DNA of 35,978 nt from Verrucomicrobiota bacterium. Its GTDB lineage: Bacteria; Verrucomicrobiota; Verrucomicrobiia; Verrucomicrobiales; Verrucomicrobiaceae. Each line of letters starts with the position of its first letter. Positions within the stretch are counted from its first letter, which is position 1. A model generated the notes under the pieces. The model did no database searches, was not told the DNA's origin, and worked only from the letters and a program-made list of their open reading frames with translations. This document shows positions 22,480 through 30,247 of the stretch, in pieces. The stretch lies in contig CAUJJC010000139.1 of assembly GCA_963204975.1 (NCBI GenBank), forward strand, positions 1 to 35,978, given 5' to 3'. A program made the translations under genes and the position numbers.

Positions 22480-23049
22480 TTAGCCTTCGGCCTTCGTAGC
22501 ACCGCTGGAGACCACGACGTTCGCGGCACGCAGCAGGCGGTCCTTCAGTTTGTAGCCACGGCGCATCACACGCAGGACGGTGCCCTCGGCCACGTCGGCG
22601 CTGGCTTCCTGGGAGACGGCTTCATGCAGGTTGGGATCAAAGGCTTTGCCCTGGGCTTCGACTTCCTGCACACCCATCTCGCGGAGGAAATCTTCCATCT
22701 GCTTCTGCACCATGCTCATGCCCATGAAGACGATGGACTTCTCAGACTCAGCGCGTGCGGCATCCATGCCCATCGCGAAGGTGTCGAGTATCGGGATCAG
22801 GCTGCGCAACAGGTCAGCGTTGGCATACGAGCGGGTCTCTTGCTGCTCGCGAGCGACGCGCTTGCGGAAGTTATCCAGCTCCGCCTGGCTGCGGTAGGCC
22901 AGGTCGCGCCAGCGTTCCATCTCGGCTTGCAGGGCGGTCAGGGGATCGACTTCAGCGGCGGGTTGAACGGTGTCTTCGGCGACGGAAGCGGCAGCAGGCT
23001 GGGCCTCCGGCGGAAGCGTGGTGTCGTCTTGTGAGGGTGGGTTTTCCAT
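22480..23049 (-). CDS. grpE: Nucleotide-exchange factor GrpE
   Basis: The 189-residue protein is the co-chaperone that releases ADP from DnaK. It has an acidic, Pro/Ala-rich disordered N-terminus, then the long helical dimerisation region (MERWRDLAYRSQAELDNFRK RVAREQ), and the beta-wing with the family motif QAKGKAFDPNLHEAVSQE-like segment (QGKAFDPNLHEAVSQ) and VLRVMRRGYKLKDRLLRAANV. The ATG at 23049 (MENPPSQDD) is chosen over a longer frame to 23091 because the extra residues are not family-like. It heads a grpE-dnaJ pair on the minus strand and is divergent from the coupling ATPase. No CIRCE-type operator was found upstream. Confidence 0.96.
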   Translation of the reverse strand: MENPPSQDDTTLPPEAQPAAASVAEDTVQPAAEVDPLTALQAEMERWRDLAYRSQAELDNFRKRVAREQQETRSYANADLLRSLIPILDTFAMGMDAARAESEKSIVFMGMSMVQKQMEDFLREMGVQEVEAQGKAFDPNLHEAVSQEASADVAEGTVLRVMRRGYKLKDRLLRAANVVVSSGATKAEG

Positions 23050-23241
23050 GTCGTGTTGAAGAGATTCGGGAAGGGGGCGCGGAATATGCACGGGGTGTGC
23101 AGGGTTTCAAACGCTGCCACGAGTTTTGAGGGAGGCGGCGGACTGCCTTTTCAATTCGTAACGATTCGAGGCGAGACGGCTGGTTCACTTCGTGCTAAAA
23201 CTCTCGCTAAATACCGCACAGGAGGGCGGCTTCTCTGAATC
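23050..23241. other. Divergent intergenic region between grpE and the VirD4-like gene
   Basis: This 192-bp region must hold promoters for both directions. No CIRCE inverted repeat is present. On the minus strand TTAGCGAGAGTTTTAGC shows TTAGC twice, but not as an inverted repeat. A purine-rich AGGAGGG (23220-23226) lies 16 nt before the coupling-ATPase ATG, rather far for a ribosome site. Confidence 0.4.
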
Positions 23242-24582
23242 ATGAAAAAAACCGGAGCTAGCAAATCATCCAATGTAACGGACACGCACCTCGCGCAGGG
23301 CCATCTGCTGATGGGCTGGGAGCACGAGCCGACGGGCAAACAGATCGGTTTCGTCTCCGATAAAGCCGGTCCGGCACGCGGCAAAACACCGCCAGTGTGG
23401 CTGGAGAACGGCGAGGCCCACGGCCTCACCATTGCTCCCACTGGAGCGGGCAAGGGGCGAGCGAACCTGATCCCGATGCTGCTCACGCATCGCGGCTCGT
23501 GTGTGGTTGTCGATCCCAAAGGCGAGGCCGCGCTGGTGACCGCGCAACGTCGCCGCGAAATGGGCCAGCGCGTCGTGATGCTCGACCCCTTCCACCTTGC
23601 CTCGGAGAAAACCGACGCGCTCAATCCGATGGAGGCGATTCAGTTCACTGGCGACAGCGTGGAGGAGTTCGCGCTCACGGTGCCCTCGCTGCTGCACCCG
23701 GAGAACAGCGGCTCGCTCAAGGAACCGTTCTGGGACATCCAGGGCGACTCGTTGCTCGGCGGCGTCGCCTGCCACCTGCTCTCCACTGGCGAGCCCGAGG
23801 AGCGCAACTTCATGGGCCTGCGCAAGATTTTGATGAGCGACGATGTGGTCTATAACCTCGCCGTGCTGCTCGACACCGTGGGCAAGACGATGCCGAAGAT
23901 GGCCAAGCAGCAGATCGGCTCCTTCCTGCAAACCACCGACGTCACGCGCTCCGGCATCCTGAGCACCGCGCAGCAGCACCTGCGCATCCTCGCCGATCCG
24001 GCCGTGGAGGCCGCACTGGGGCCCACGAGCTTCTCGTTGGCCGACTTCAAAAGCGGCGAGCCGATGACCATCTACCTCATCCTGCCCAGCACGAAGCTGC
24101 CCTCGCACGGTCTGCTGCTGCGCAACTGGCTCAGCACGCTCTTCGCCGTCGCGATGTCGCGCAAAGAATTGCCGCTCACGCAGACGATGTTCGCCGTCGA
24201 TGAAGTCGCCGCGCTCGGCACCATGAGCCAGCTGCGCGTCGCCATGACGCTGATGCGCGGCTACGGCGTGCGCTGCTGGCTTTACATCCAGGACCTCAGC
24301 CAGCTCAAGCACCTCTACCCGCTCGACTGGGAGACGCTGACCAACAACGCCGGCGTCGTGCAGACGTTCGGCCTCACCAATCACCTCATGGCCAAGCAGG
24401 TCGCCGAGATCTTCGACGTTCGCCCCAGCGAACTCCTCGCGCTCAAGCCCGACGAGCAGATGCTGCTTTTCGCCGGCGGCGTCGTGAAGCGCGCTCGCAA
24501 GCTCGACTACCTCCAGGACAAGGTCTTCGACGGCCTCTTCTCGCCGAACCCGCGCTATGCGGTGCGGGGATTGGGGAGGTAA
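23242..24582 (+). CDS. Orphan VirD4/TraG-type coupling ATPase, soluble form
   Basis: The 446-residue protein belongs to the type IV secretion coupling-protein family. Walker A is APTGAGKGRANLIP near residue 69, Walker B is CVVVDPKGEA near 91, and family motifs follow in order: RVVMLDPF, EPFWDIQGDSLLGG, TRSGILSTAQQHLR, TMFAVDEVAALG and NNAGVVQTFGLTNH. In conjugation these hexameric ATPases bring the DNA-relaxase substrate to the secretion channel. Unlike VirD4 it has no N-terminal membrane helices: the first 50 residues are polar. No relaxase, VirB gene or mobile-element border is visible; neighbours are grpE/dnaJ and gatB. It may be a domesticated pump subunit or a relic. ATG 23242 is the first in frame, and the gene shows no decay. 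Confidence 0.9.
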   Translation: MKKTGASKSSNVTDTHLAQGHLLMGWEHEPTGKQIGFVSDKAGPARGKTPPVWLENGEAHGLTIAPTGAGKGRANLIPMLLTHRGSCVVVDPKGEAALVTAQRRREMGQRVVMLDPFHLASEKTDALNPMEAIQFTGDSVEEFALTVPSLLHPENSGSLKEPFWDIQGDSLLGGVACHLLSTGEPEERNFMGLRKILMSDDVVYNLAVLLDTVGKTMPKMAKQQIGSFLQTTDVTRSGILSTAQQHLRILADPAVEAALGPTSFSLADFKSGEPMTIYLILPSTKLPSHGLLLRNWLSTLFAVAMSRKELPLTQTMFAVDEVAALGTMSQLRVAMTLMRGYGVRCWLYIQDLSQLKHLYPLDWETLTNNAGVVQTFGLTNHLMAKQVAEIFDVRPSELLALKPDEQMLLFAGGVVKRARKLDYLQDKVFDGLFSPNPRYAVRGLGR

Positions 24583-24640
24583 ACAGAGCACTGGCAAACT
24601 TCGCAGCCTGCTCTAGCATCCGCGCTCCTCAGCCCGCGCC

Positions 24641-26116
24641 ATGCCCAAATACATCGTCACCATCGGCCTCGAAGTTCACGCCCAGCTCAACACGAAGAGC
24701 AAAATGTTCTGCACCTGTGCGGTGGGTTACGGTGGCGAGCCGAACACGCAGACCTGCCCCGTTTGCCTGGGCCTTCCGGGCGCGCTGCCGGTGCTGAATC
24801 TGGGCGCGATTGAGAAGACCATCCTCACCGGCCTCATGCTCGGCTGCCGCACGCCGGAGATCTCGAAGTGGGATCGCAAAAACTACTTCTACCCGGACAT
24901 GCCGAAGAACTACCAGACCACGCAGATGGATCTGCCGTTGTGCCTCGGTGGCGGCGTGCCGCTCTATGATTTCGCGTATCCGAAGGACGCGCAGAAGACC
25001 ATCGCGAACCCCGGCAAGATCGTGAACCTCACCCGCATCCACCTTGAGGAAGATGTGGGCAAGAGCACGCACCACGACAAGTTCACCACACTCGACTTCA
25101 ACCGCGCGGGCACTCCGCTGATGGAAATCGTCAGCGAGCCGGAACTCGACTCCGCCGAGGAAGTCGTGGCCTACCTCAACAGCCTGCGGCAGATCCTGAT
25201 CTACGGCGGCGTGGGCGATGCGGACATGGAGAAGGGCCAGATGCGCGCCGACGTGAACATCTCTGTGCGCCCCGAAGGCCAGAAGGAACTCGGCACCAAG
25301 ATCGAGCTGAAGAACATCAACTCGATGAGCGCCATCCGCCGCGCCGTGAAGGCCGAGACCGAGCGCCAGATCGACGTGTTGGAAGGTCGCCACCCGACTG
25401 ACAAGGTGCTGGTGCAGAGCACGCGCCGCTGGGACGATGATCTGGGCGAAACCACCCTCATGCGCAGCAAGGAAGACGCGCACGACTATCGCTACTTCCC
25501 GTGCCCCGACCTCATCCCGGTGAAGACGGCGCCGATCATCGAGCGCATGAAGCCGCTGCGTCCCGAGCTGCCGCACGAGAAGTGCGCGCGCTTCGAGAAG
25601 GACTTCGGCCTCACCGCCTACGACGCCAACGTCCTCGCCAGCGAGCAAGCCCTGGCCGCCTACTTCGAGCAAGCCGTCAGCGCCGCACCGAACGCACCCG
25701 CGAAGAAGATCGCGAACTGGATCATCAACGAGCTGCTCGGACGCCTGAACGAAGCCGCGCAGACCATCACCGACTGCACACTCGAACCCGCCAGCATCGG
25801 CGAACTCGTCGCGCTCGTGGAAGCTGGCAAGATCAGCAACAACCAGGGCAAGGAAGTCTTCGGCGAACTCTTCGCCAACGGCGGCAAACCTGCCGACATC
25901 GTGAAGGCCAAGGGCTTCGAGCAAGTCAGCGACACTGGAGCCCTCGAAGCCATCGTGGATCAAATCATCGCTGGAGCCGCCGAGAAGGTGGCCGAAGTGA
26001 AAGGCGGCAACGAGAAAGCCCTCAACTGGTTCACCGGCCAGGCCATGAAGCTCAGCGGCGGCAAGGCCAATCCGAAACTCGTCACCGAGATCGTGCGCAA
26101 GAAGGTGCTCGGTTAG
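24641..26116 (+). CDS. gatB: Aspartyl/glutamyl-tRNA amidotransferase subunit B
   Basis: GatB is the tRNA-binding kinase subunit of GatCAB, which converts Glu-tRNA(Gln) or Asp-tRNA(Asn) to the amide form. The 491-residue length is standard. The N-terminus reads YIVTIGLEVHAQLNTKSKMF, followed by the zinc-type cysteines CTC and CPVCLGLPGALPVLN; later hallmarks are KNYFYPDMPKNYQ, DFNRAGTPLMEIVSEPE, MRADVNISVR and KIELKNINS. The C-terminal YqeY-like tRNA-binding domain occupies about residues 340-491. gatA and gatC are not adjacent, so the complex is encoded at separate loci. It lies 58 bp after the coupling ATPase; whether they share a transcript is unclear. ATG start; no Shine-Dalgarno. Confidence 0.97.
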   Translation: MPKYIVTIGLEVHAQLNTKSKMFCTCAVGYGGEPNTQTCPVCLGLPGALPVLNLGAIEKTILTGLMLGCRTPEISKWDRKNYFYPDMPKNYQTTQMDLPLCLGGGVPLYDFAYPKDAQKTIANPGKIVNLTRIHLEEDVGKSTHHDKFTTLDFNRAGTPLMEIVSEPELDSAEEVVAYLNSLRQILIYGGVGDADMEKGQMRADVNISVRPEGQKELGTKIELKNINSMSAIRRAVKAETERQIDVLEGRHPTDKVLVQSTRRWDDDLGETTLMRSKEDAHDYRYFPCPDLIPVKTAPIIERMKPLRPELPHEKCARFEKDFGLTAYDANVLASEQALAAYFEQAVSAAPNAPAKKIANWIINELLGRLNEAAQTITDCTLEPASIGELVALVEAGKISNNQGKEVFGELFANGGKPADIVKAKGFEQVSDTGALEAIVDQIIAGAAEKVAEVKGGNEKALNWFTGQAMKLSGGKANPKLVTEIVRKKVLG

Positions 26117-26180
26117 AGGTGGATCACACGGACTTCATTCGGAGGTTCGCGTCTTCTTTAAGCCCGAGCATTTGCACGCC

Positions 26181-27236
26181 ATGAATGAACCTTGCCCGCT
26201 GCTTCCTTCGATTGATCGACCCATCGCATCGTCTGAAGTCAATGCGCTGGGCAAGGATCGGGGGCCGGCGTTTTATGAGTTGTCGTTGAAGTATGCGCAG
26301 TCGCAGTGGTGTGCTGGCGTGCCGGCGCAGGCCATGTTGCAGGTGAACCGGGCGTTGGCTTGCGCCTTGCCTGAGGGCGAGCCCATTCTGGAGCGGCTGC
26401 CGTTGCCCTACCGGGTGATGGCCTGGCTGATGATGAATCCGCAGGAGGGTCAGTTCATCGGCAATCCCCGGCGGCACTTCCAGCATCTGGCGACACGGAT
26501 GGTCGAGCCTAACAAGGAGCTGCGAACCTGGCGTGCGTGGGCCTGCTGGTATTTGGCGAAGGGGCTCCTGCCCGAGGATGAGTTTCCTTCCGACATGAAG
26601 CAGATCCGCGAAGAGGGTGTCGTCGAGCCAACGTTTGCGATGATCGCTGCAAAGCTCCGCGAACTCTCGCCCGCCGACGATGAATTGCGCTGGCGTGAGG
26701 CGATCCAGGAGGCGGGGATCAAGATTCCTGCGAGCCCGGAGGTGCGGATCGAAGTCGCTACTGAAGATGATTTGCTTATCGTGCACGACCTGGCTCATGC
26801 GATTTGGCCGCGTGTCTATCCGGGTATCATCAGCGTGGCGCAGATCGAATACATGCTGCGCCAGCGCTACGAGCTGCCGATGCTGCGTGAGGATGTGGCA
26901 CGACGGGTGGTCTATGCCTTGATCCGGTGCGGTGAGGACGCCGTGGGCTACATCGGCATCGAGCCGCGCACTGACGATCTCTTTCTCCACAAGCTCTACC
27001 TTATGCCCGAAGTGGCAGGGCAGGGAGTGGGGGCTTCAGCACTGCAATGGGTGGACGGGCAAGCCGTTAGCCGCGGGCTTGGGGCGATCCGCCTCGTGGT
27101 GAACAAGCGCAATGTCCAGGCCATCCGTGCTTATCGGCGCGCAGGCTTTGAGTTCGAGCGCGATGTGGTGACGGACATCGGCGAAGGCTTCGTGATGGAT
27201 GATTTTGCGATGGTGCGGCGACTGGACCGCGAGTGA
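26181..27236 (+). CDS. GNAT acetyltransferase with an unrecognised N-terminal half
   Basis: The 351-residue protein has two parts. Residues about 185-351 form a GNAT domain: IEVATEDDLLIVHDL at its start, acetyl-CoA-binding motif A LYLMPEVAGQGVGASALQW (Q/R-x-x-G-x-G/A type), and NKRNVQAIRAYRRAGFEF. Residues 1-185 have helical character (FYELSLKYAQSQWCAGVPAQ, LRTWRAWACWYLAKG) and no family I recognise. Small-molecule or protein N-acetylation is likely, acceptor unknown. The ATG at 26181 is preferred to TTG 26172. It follows gatB by 64 bp on the same strand and converges on the TIM-barrel gene with 16 bp between stops. Confidence 0.85.
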   Translation: MNEPCPLLPSIDRPIASSEVNALGKDRGPAFYELSLKYAQSQWCAGVPAQAMLQVNRALACALPEGEPILERLPLPYRVMAWLMMNPQEGQFIGNPRRHFQHLATRMVEPNKELRTWRAWACWYLAKGLLPEDEFPSDMKQIREEGVVEPTFAMIAAKLRELSPADDELRWREAIQEAGIKIPASPEVRIEVATEDDLLIVHDLAHAIWPRVYPGIISVAQIEYMLRQRYELPMLREDVARRVVYALIRCGEDAVGYIGIEPRTDDLFLHKLYLMPEVAGQGVGASALQWVDGQAVSRGLGAIRLVVNKRNVQAIRAYRRAGFEFERDVVTDIGEGFVMDDFAMVRRLDRE

Positions 27237-27252
27237 GGTCGGCGAGTTGTTC

Positions 27253-28170
27253 TCACCGGCCAAACTTGTCCTGCCACTTGCCCAAGCCTTCGATTACATG
27301 GGCGCGGCGTTGGCTGGGGCTGAGTTCCCAGACGAGAGGGATGCCTTGGGGGACGAGGGGCAGCAGTTGATCAAAGTTCACGCCGCCGGTGCTGAGGGGC
27401 ACGCGATGGTCGCGGGCGGGCCATTCGACGTCGTGGACGTGGCAGCCGAGCAGCTTGGGGGCGATGGCGGCGAGGAGCTGCGCGTGGTCGAGGAGGCCGA
27501 GATTGGCCTTGCGCTGGACGTGGCCGAAGTCGTGCCAGGCACCGATCCAGGGGCAGTCCTTGAACTCGGTGAGCAGGGTGAGCATCTCGCGTTCGTTGGG
27601 CACCTGCTCGAAGTGGCTCCGAGTCTCGATGGCGAGGGCAACTCCGGCTTTTTCGGCGACAGGCAGGAGCGCATTCAAGGCGGCGCGGGCGCGGTCGAGG
27701 TAGAAGGCGCTGAGTTTTTCGCGGGCGGTGACGAACTTCAATTTCAGGTCGATGTAGGCCCGGCTGTAGATTTCGCCGGCCTGGGCCATGGCTTCCAGCT
27801 TGGTCGTGAAGCTCTTCATCGGCACGCTGCCCATGTGCATGACCACGCGGTTGACGCCAAAGCGAACAGCGGTCTGGAGGGTCTGATGGGTGAGCTTGAG
27901 GGCTCGCTCGCGGTCAAAGAGGCGGTGGGAGGTGAACTCGTAGGCGTCCGGGGCGTCGATGAGCACCTCGACTGGCGAGGGGCAGAAATTGTGGATGCTG
28001 GACACGCGAATGACGCCGGCATCGAAGGCCTGCATCAAGCCGGGAATCAGCGAGACCTTGGTGCCGTGGCTGATCTCGATGAACTCAAAGCCCAGCGCCC
28101 GCGCCTCGTCCGCCAGCTCGCGGCCGTCGTGATAGCGGTGGCTGTTCCAGCAGGTGGAGAGCGAAAGCAT
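27253..28170 (-). CDS. Sugar phosphate isomerase/epimerase-like TIM-barrel protein
   Basis: The 305-residue protein has the xylose-isomerase/AP-endonuclease 2-like barrel. Strand and ligand segments visible are LGFEFIEISHG, VSSIHNFCP, VNRVVMHMGSV, VALAIETRSH with the metal Glu, IGAWHDFGHVQ with the metal His/Asp, and LLGCHVHDVEW followed by late Glu in LVWELSP. Such proteins usually bind one divalent metal and isomerise or epimerise sugars or inositol-like compounds; the substrate cannot be told. There is no signal peptide, so it is cytoplasmic. It lies 6 bp downstream of the secreted unknown protein and probably shares a transcript with it. Confidence 0.85.
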   Translation of the reverse strand: MLSLSTCWNSHRYHDGRELADEARALGFEFIEISHGTKVSLIPGLMQAFDAGVIRVSSIHNFCPSPVEVLIDAPDAYEFTSHRLFDRERALKLTHQTLQTAVRFGVNRVVMHMGSVPMKSFTTKLEAMAQAGEIYSRAYIDLKLKFVTAREKLSAFYLDRARAALNALLPVAEKAGVALAIETRSHFEQVPNEREMLTLLTEFKDCPWIGAWHDFGHVQRKANLGLLDHAQLLAAIAPKLLGCHVHDVEWPARDHRVPLSTGGVNFDQLLPLVPQGIPLVWELSPSQRRAHVIEGLGKWQDKFGR

Positions 28171-28176
28171 GGCGGC

Positions 28177-29076
28177 CTAGATGCCTTTGAGGGTGCCGTT
28201 GGTGATGTTGATGGTGAGGTCCACCACGGGCGGGACGGGCAGCGTCTTGGGCACCCAGTCGAAGACTCGCACAGAGGGCCGCTTGTCCTCGCCAGTGAGG
28301 TGAACGGCCTCCACTTCCAGGTAGCGGTCCTCGCCCTGGGGCACAGGGATCTCTTTGACCTGAAGCTGGAGTGTGTTTTCGCCCCGGTTCAGCCCGCCGA
28401 TGATGAGCTGCTGTTCAGCCGTATCGACGATGGGCACGCCAGAGTAGCCATTGACCGTGGCGATCACCTCATAGCCGATCGCCTGGACGCGCAGGGCGGC
28501 GACTTTCTCTGGCTGCTTGCAGATCTTGGGCAAGGCAGGGGCGGTGCCGGGCGGGTTGAAGGGCGGGTGCTTGACGAATTCGGGGTTCCCGCTTTTGCAT
28601 GCCTCGCGCATGTCGGGGTTGTCGGCGAGGTTGATGAACTTGGTGGAGTCGAACTTCCAGCCGGACTTCTCTTTGAAGAACTTCAGCACGATGAGGTTCT
28701 CGGGGATGTCCTTCACATCGCCTTCCGCGAGCCCGAGGTCGATCTTGCCAAAGTAGAGAAGGTGGGCCGTGTCGCCGACGGCTTCGACTTCGATCAACTT
28801 CAGCCGCAGGGTCTCCGGCGGAGTCACGGGCAGGACGAAAATGGCGTCCGGGTAGCGCAGGCGCTGGCTGACGATGGTATTGTGCGTGACGATCTGGCGG
28901 TAGGTGGTGGTGCAAGTCTGCCAGGCTTTGAGATTCTGGGCTAGCAGGGCGCTGCGCCATTCGGTATAAATCTTGTCGAGGGTGACGCGCAGCTCGGAGA
29001 AATCCTCCGCCTTGGAAGCAGCGGGGGAAAGGAGGAGGCTGGCGGCGCAGCAGAGGAAAAGGGGAAGTCGATGCAT
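28177..29076 (-). CDS. Secreted protein of unknown function
   Basis: I do not recognise a family. From the ATG at 29076 the product has 299 residues with a clear signal peptide (LPLFLCCAASLLLSPAASKAE). An NTF2-like helical and sheet region may come first (LDKIYTEWRSALLAQNLKAWQTCTTTYRQ, a helix-like start, then LKLIEVEAVGDTAHLLYFGK), followed by a beta-rich C-terminal half (AIGYEVIATVNGYSGV, NTLQLQVKEIPVP). The calcineurin-CE or Ig-like look of the last part is only impression. Four cysteines lie in the mature part. It precedes the TIM-barrel gene by 6 bp; the pairing suggests co-expression. A longer frame to 29166 is possible but would bury the signal peptide. Confidence 0.7.
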   Translation of the reverse strand: MHRLPLFLCCAASLLLSPAASKAEDFSELRVTLDKIYTEWRSALLAQNLKAWQTCTTTYRQIVTHNTIVSQRLRYPDAIFVLPVTPPETLRLKLIEVEAVGDTAHLLYFGKIDLGLAEGDVKDIPENLIVLKFFKEKSGWKFDSTKFINLADNPDMREACKSGNPEFVKHPPFNPPGTAPALPKICKQPEKVAALRVQAIGYEVIATVNGYSGVPIVDTAEQQLIIGGLNRGENTLQLQVKEIPVPQGEDRYLEVEAVHLTGEDKRPSVRVFDWVPKTLPVPPVVDLTINITNGTLKGI

Positions 29077-29221
29077 GGCAACAGGGTGCCCATCATGCCG
29101 AAGGGACCCGGCTTGTGCATCCCAAACCTTTAGAGATACTGGAAAAGTATTTGCCGCCCCCCCCATTCTGCGGAACGTCTGTCCTCTTTTGACCTACCTG
29201 CACCCCTCCCACGTTTGATCA

Positions 29222-30100
29222 ATGTCGCTGCCGACGGACAGTTCCCCCAGATCCTTGCCCATCGACCGCAATCGCGAGTTGCTGAAGACTGCGCGCGAAG
29301 AGATCTATAAGACAGCGAATGGCGCGGACTTGAACGTTTACATCTGGGGTCCAGATGAACAGCAGGCTCCCGTGGCCCCCAAGTCGGTGGCCGCCTTCTT
29401 CTTCAGCAGCGGCTGGGACAATGGCCAGATCAGCCAGTTTGCGCCGCACTGTGTCTATTTCGCCTCGCGCGGCATGCTCACGCTGGCCTTTGATTATCGT
29501 GTGAGTGTTCGCCATGGCACCGGCCCCATCGAAGCGATGGCCGATGCGCGCAGTGCGATGCGCTGGATTCGGATGAACGCAGTGGAGCTAGGCATCAACC
29601 CCGGCAAGATCGTCGGGATCGGCGGTTCCGGCGGTGCGCACGCGATTGCTTCGGCTGCACTGCTTCCAGGTTTTGATGAGCCTGGCGAGGACACCAGCAT
29701 CAGCGCCGCACCGAACGCGCTCGTCCTTTTCAATCCGGTGCTCGACACTTCGAAGAGCGGCTTCGGTCTTGATCGCTTCCCGAATCCCAACTTGGCCAAG
29801 GACGCGCACCTCATCCGTGCGATCCAGCCCGGCTTCCCGCCCATGCTGATCCTGCATGGCACGGGCGACCGCGTGGTGCCTTTCGATGGCTCGTATGAGT
29901 TCTCGAAGAAGTCGTCGAAGAAGAAAAACTTCTGCCGCCTCCTCGCCTTCGAGGGCCAGGGCCACGGCTTCTTCAACTTCAACCTGTCCTTCGAGATGTA
30001 TGAGCAGACGCTCATGGCGATGGACGACTTCCTGGTGGAACTCGGCTTTATCGAGCCTGATCCGAACGCGGGTCTCGGCGAAGAAGGCGTCATTGTTTGA
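29222..30100 (+). CDS. Alpha/beta hydrolase (esterase/lipase, BD-FAE-like)
   Basis: The 292-residue protein has an alpha/beta hydrolase fold: strand SVAAFFFSSGWDNG, then LTLAFDYRVS, the nucleophile elbow GIGGSGGAHA (GxSxG) near residue 134-143, LILHGTGDRVVPF with the acid Asp, and GQGHGFFNFN with the catalytic His. It resembles esterases of the BD-FAE/hormone-sensitive-lipase side, but the usual oxyanion HGGG before the first strand is replaced by SSGWDNG. No signal peptide is visible, so it should be cytoplasmic. It starts after a 145-bp divergent gap shared with the secreted unknown protein and is followed by a large inverted repeat. Substrate unknown. Confidence 0.87.
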   Translation: MSLPTDSSPRSLPIDRNRELLKTAREEIYKTANGADLNVYIWGPDEQQAPVAPKSVAAFFFSSGWDNGQISQFAPHCVYFASRGMLTLAFDYRVSVRHGTGPIEAMADARSAMRWIRMNAVELGINPGKIVGIGGSGGAHAIASAALLPGFDEPGEDTSISAAPNALVLFNPVLDTSKSGFGLDRFPNPNLAKDAHLIRAIQPGFPPMLILHGTGDRVVPFDGSYEFSKKSSKKKNFCRLLAFEGQGHGFFNFNLSFEMYEQTLMAMDDFLVELGFIEPDPNAGLGEEGVIV

Positions 30101-30125
30101 TCGCGGCAGCGAGAGCAGGGTCGGA

Positions 30126-30225
30126 TTGAACCACTAATGAACACTGATGGACACTAATCACCGCTCATGGACCAGAGCTTCCCGGCTGCTTCATTAGTGT
30201 TTATTAGTGTCTATTAGTGGTTCAA
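30126..30225. repeat. Long inverted repeat made of three decamers per arm
   Basis: Two 33-nt arms (30126-30158 and 30193-30225) flank a 34-nt loop. The arms match at 28 of 33 positions as Watson-Crick pairs; 4 of the 5 mismatches would be G-U pairs in + strand RNA. Each arm is three 10-nt near-repeats (CCACTAATGA, ACACTGATGG, ACACTAATCA on the left). It lies between the hydrolase and the EboE-like gene and could form a strong hairpin in the transcript. There is no U-run, so it is not a standard terminator; a dispersed palindromic repeat is likely. Confidence 0.85.
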
Positions 30226-30247
30226 AACACGTCACCCATCCCCAGCA

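Noticed and set aside
23050..23241. CIRCE or heat-shock sigma promoter upstream of grpE
   Set aside because: TTAGC occurs twice but as a direct repeat; a TTTGAAA...CCCCGT pair on the minus strand has a spacer about 10 nt, too short for a sigma-32-type promoter.
23266..25963. Long minus-strand frames opposite the coupling ATPase and gatB
   Set aside because: Both lie entirely opposite genes with intact conserved motifs and have Glu/His/Arg-biased shadow composition.
27199..28944. 581-residue open frame on the + strand
   Set aside because: Antisense across two genes with clear protein motifs; no recognisable domain of its own.
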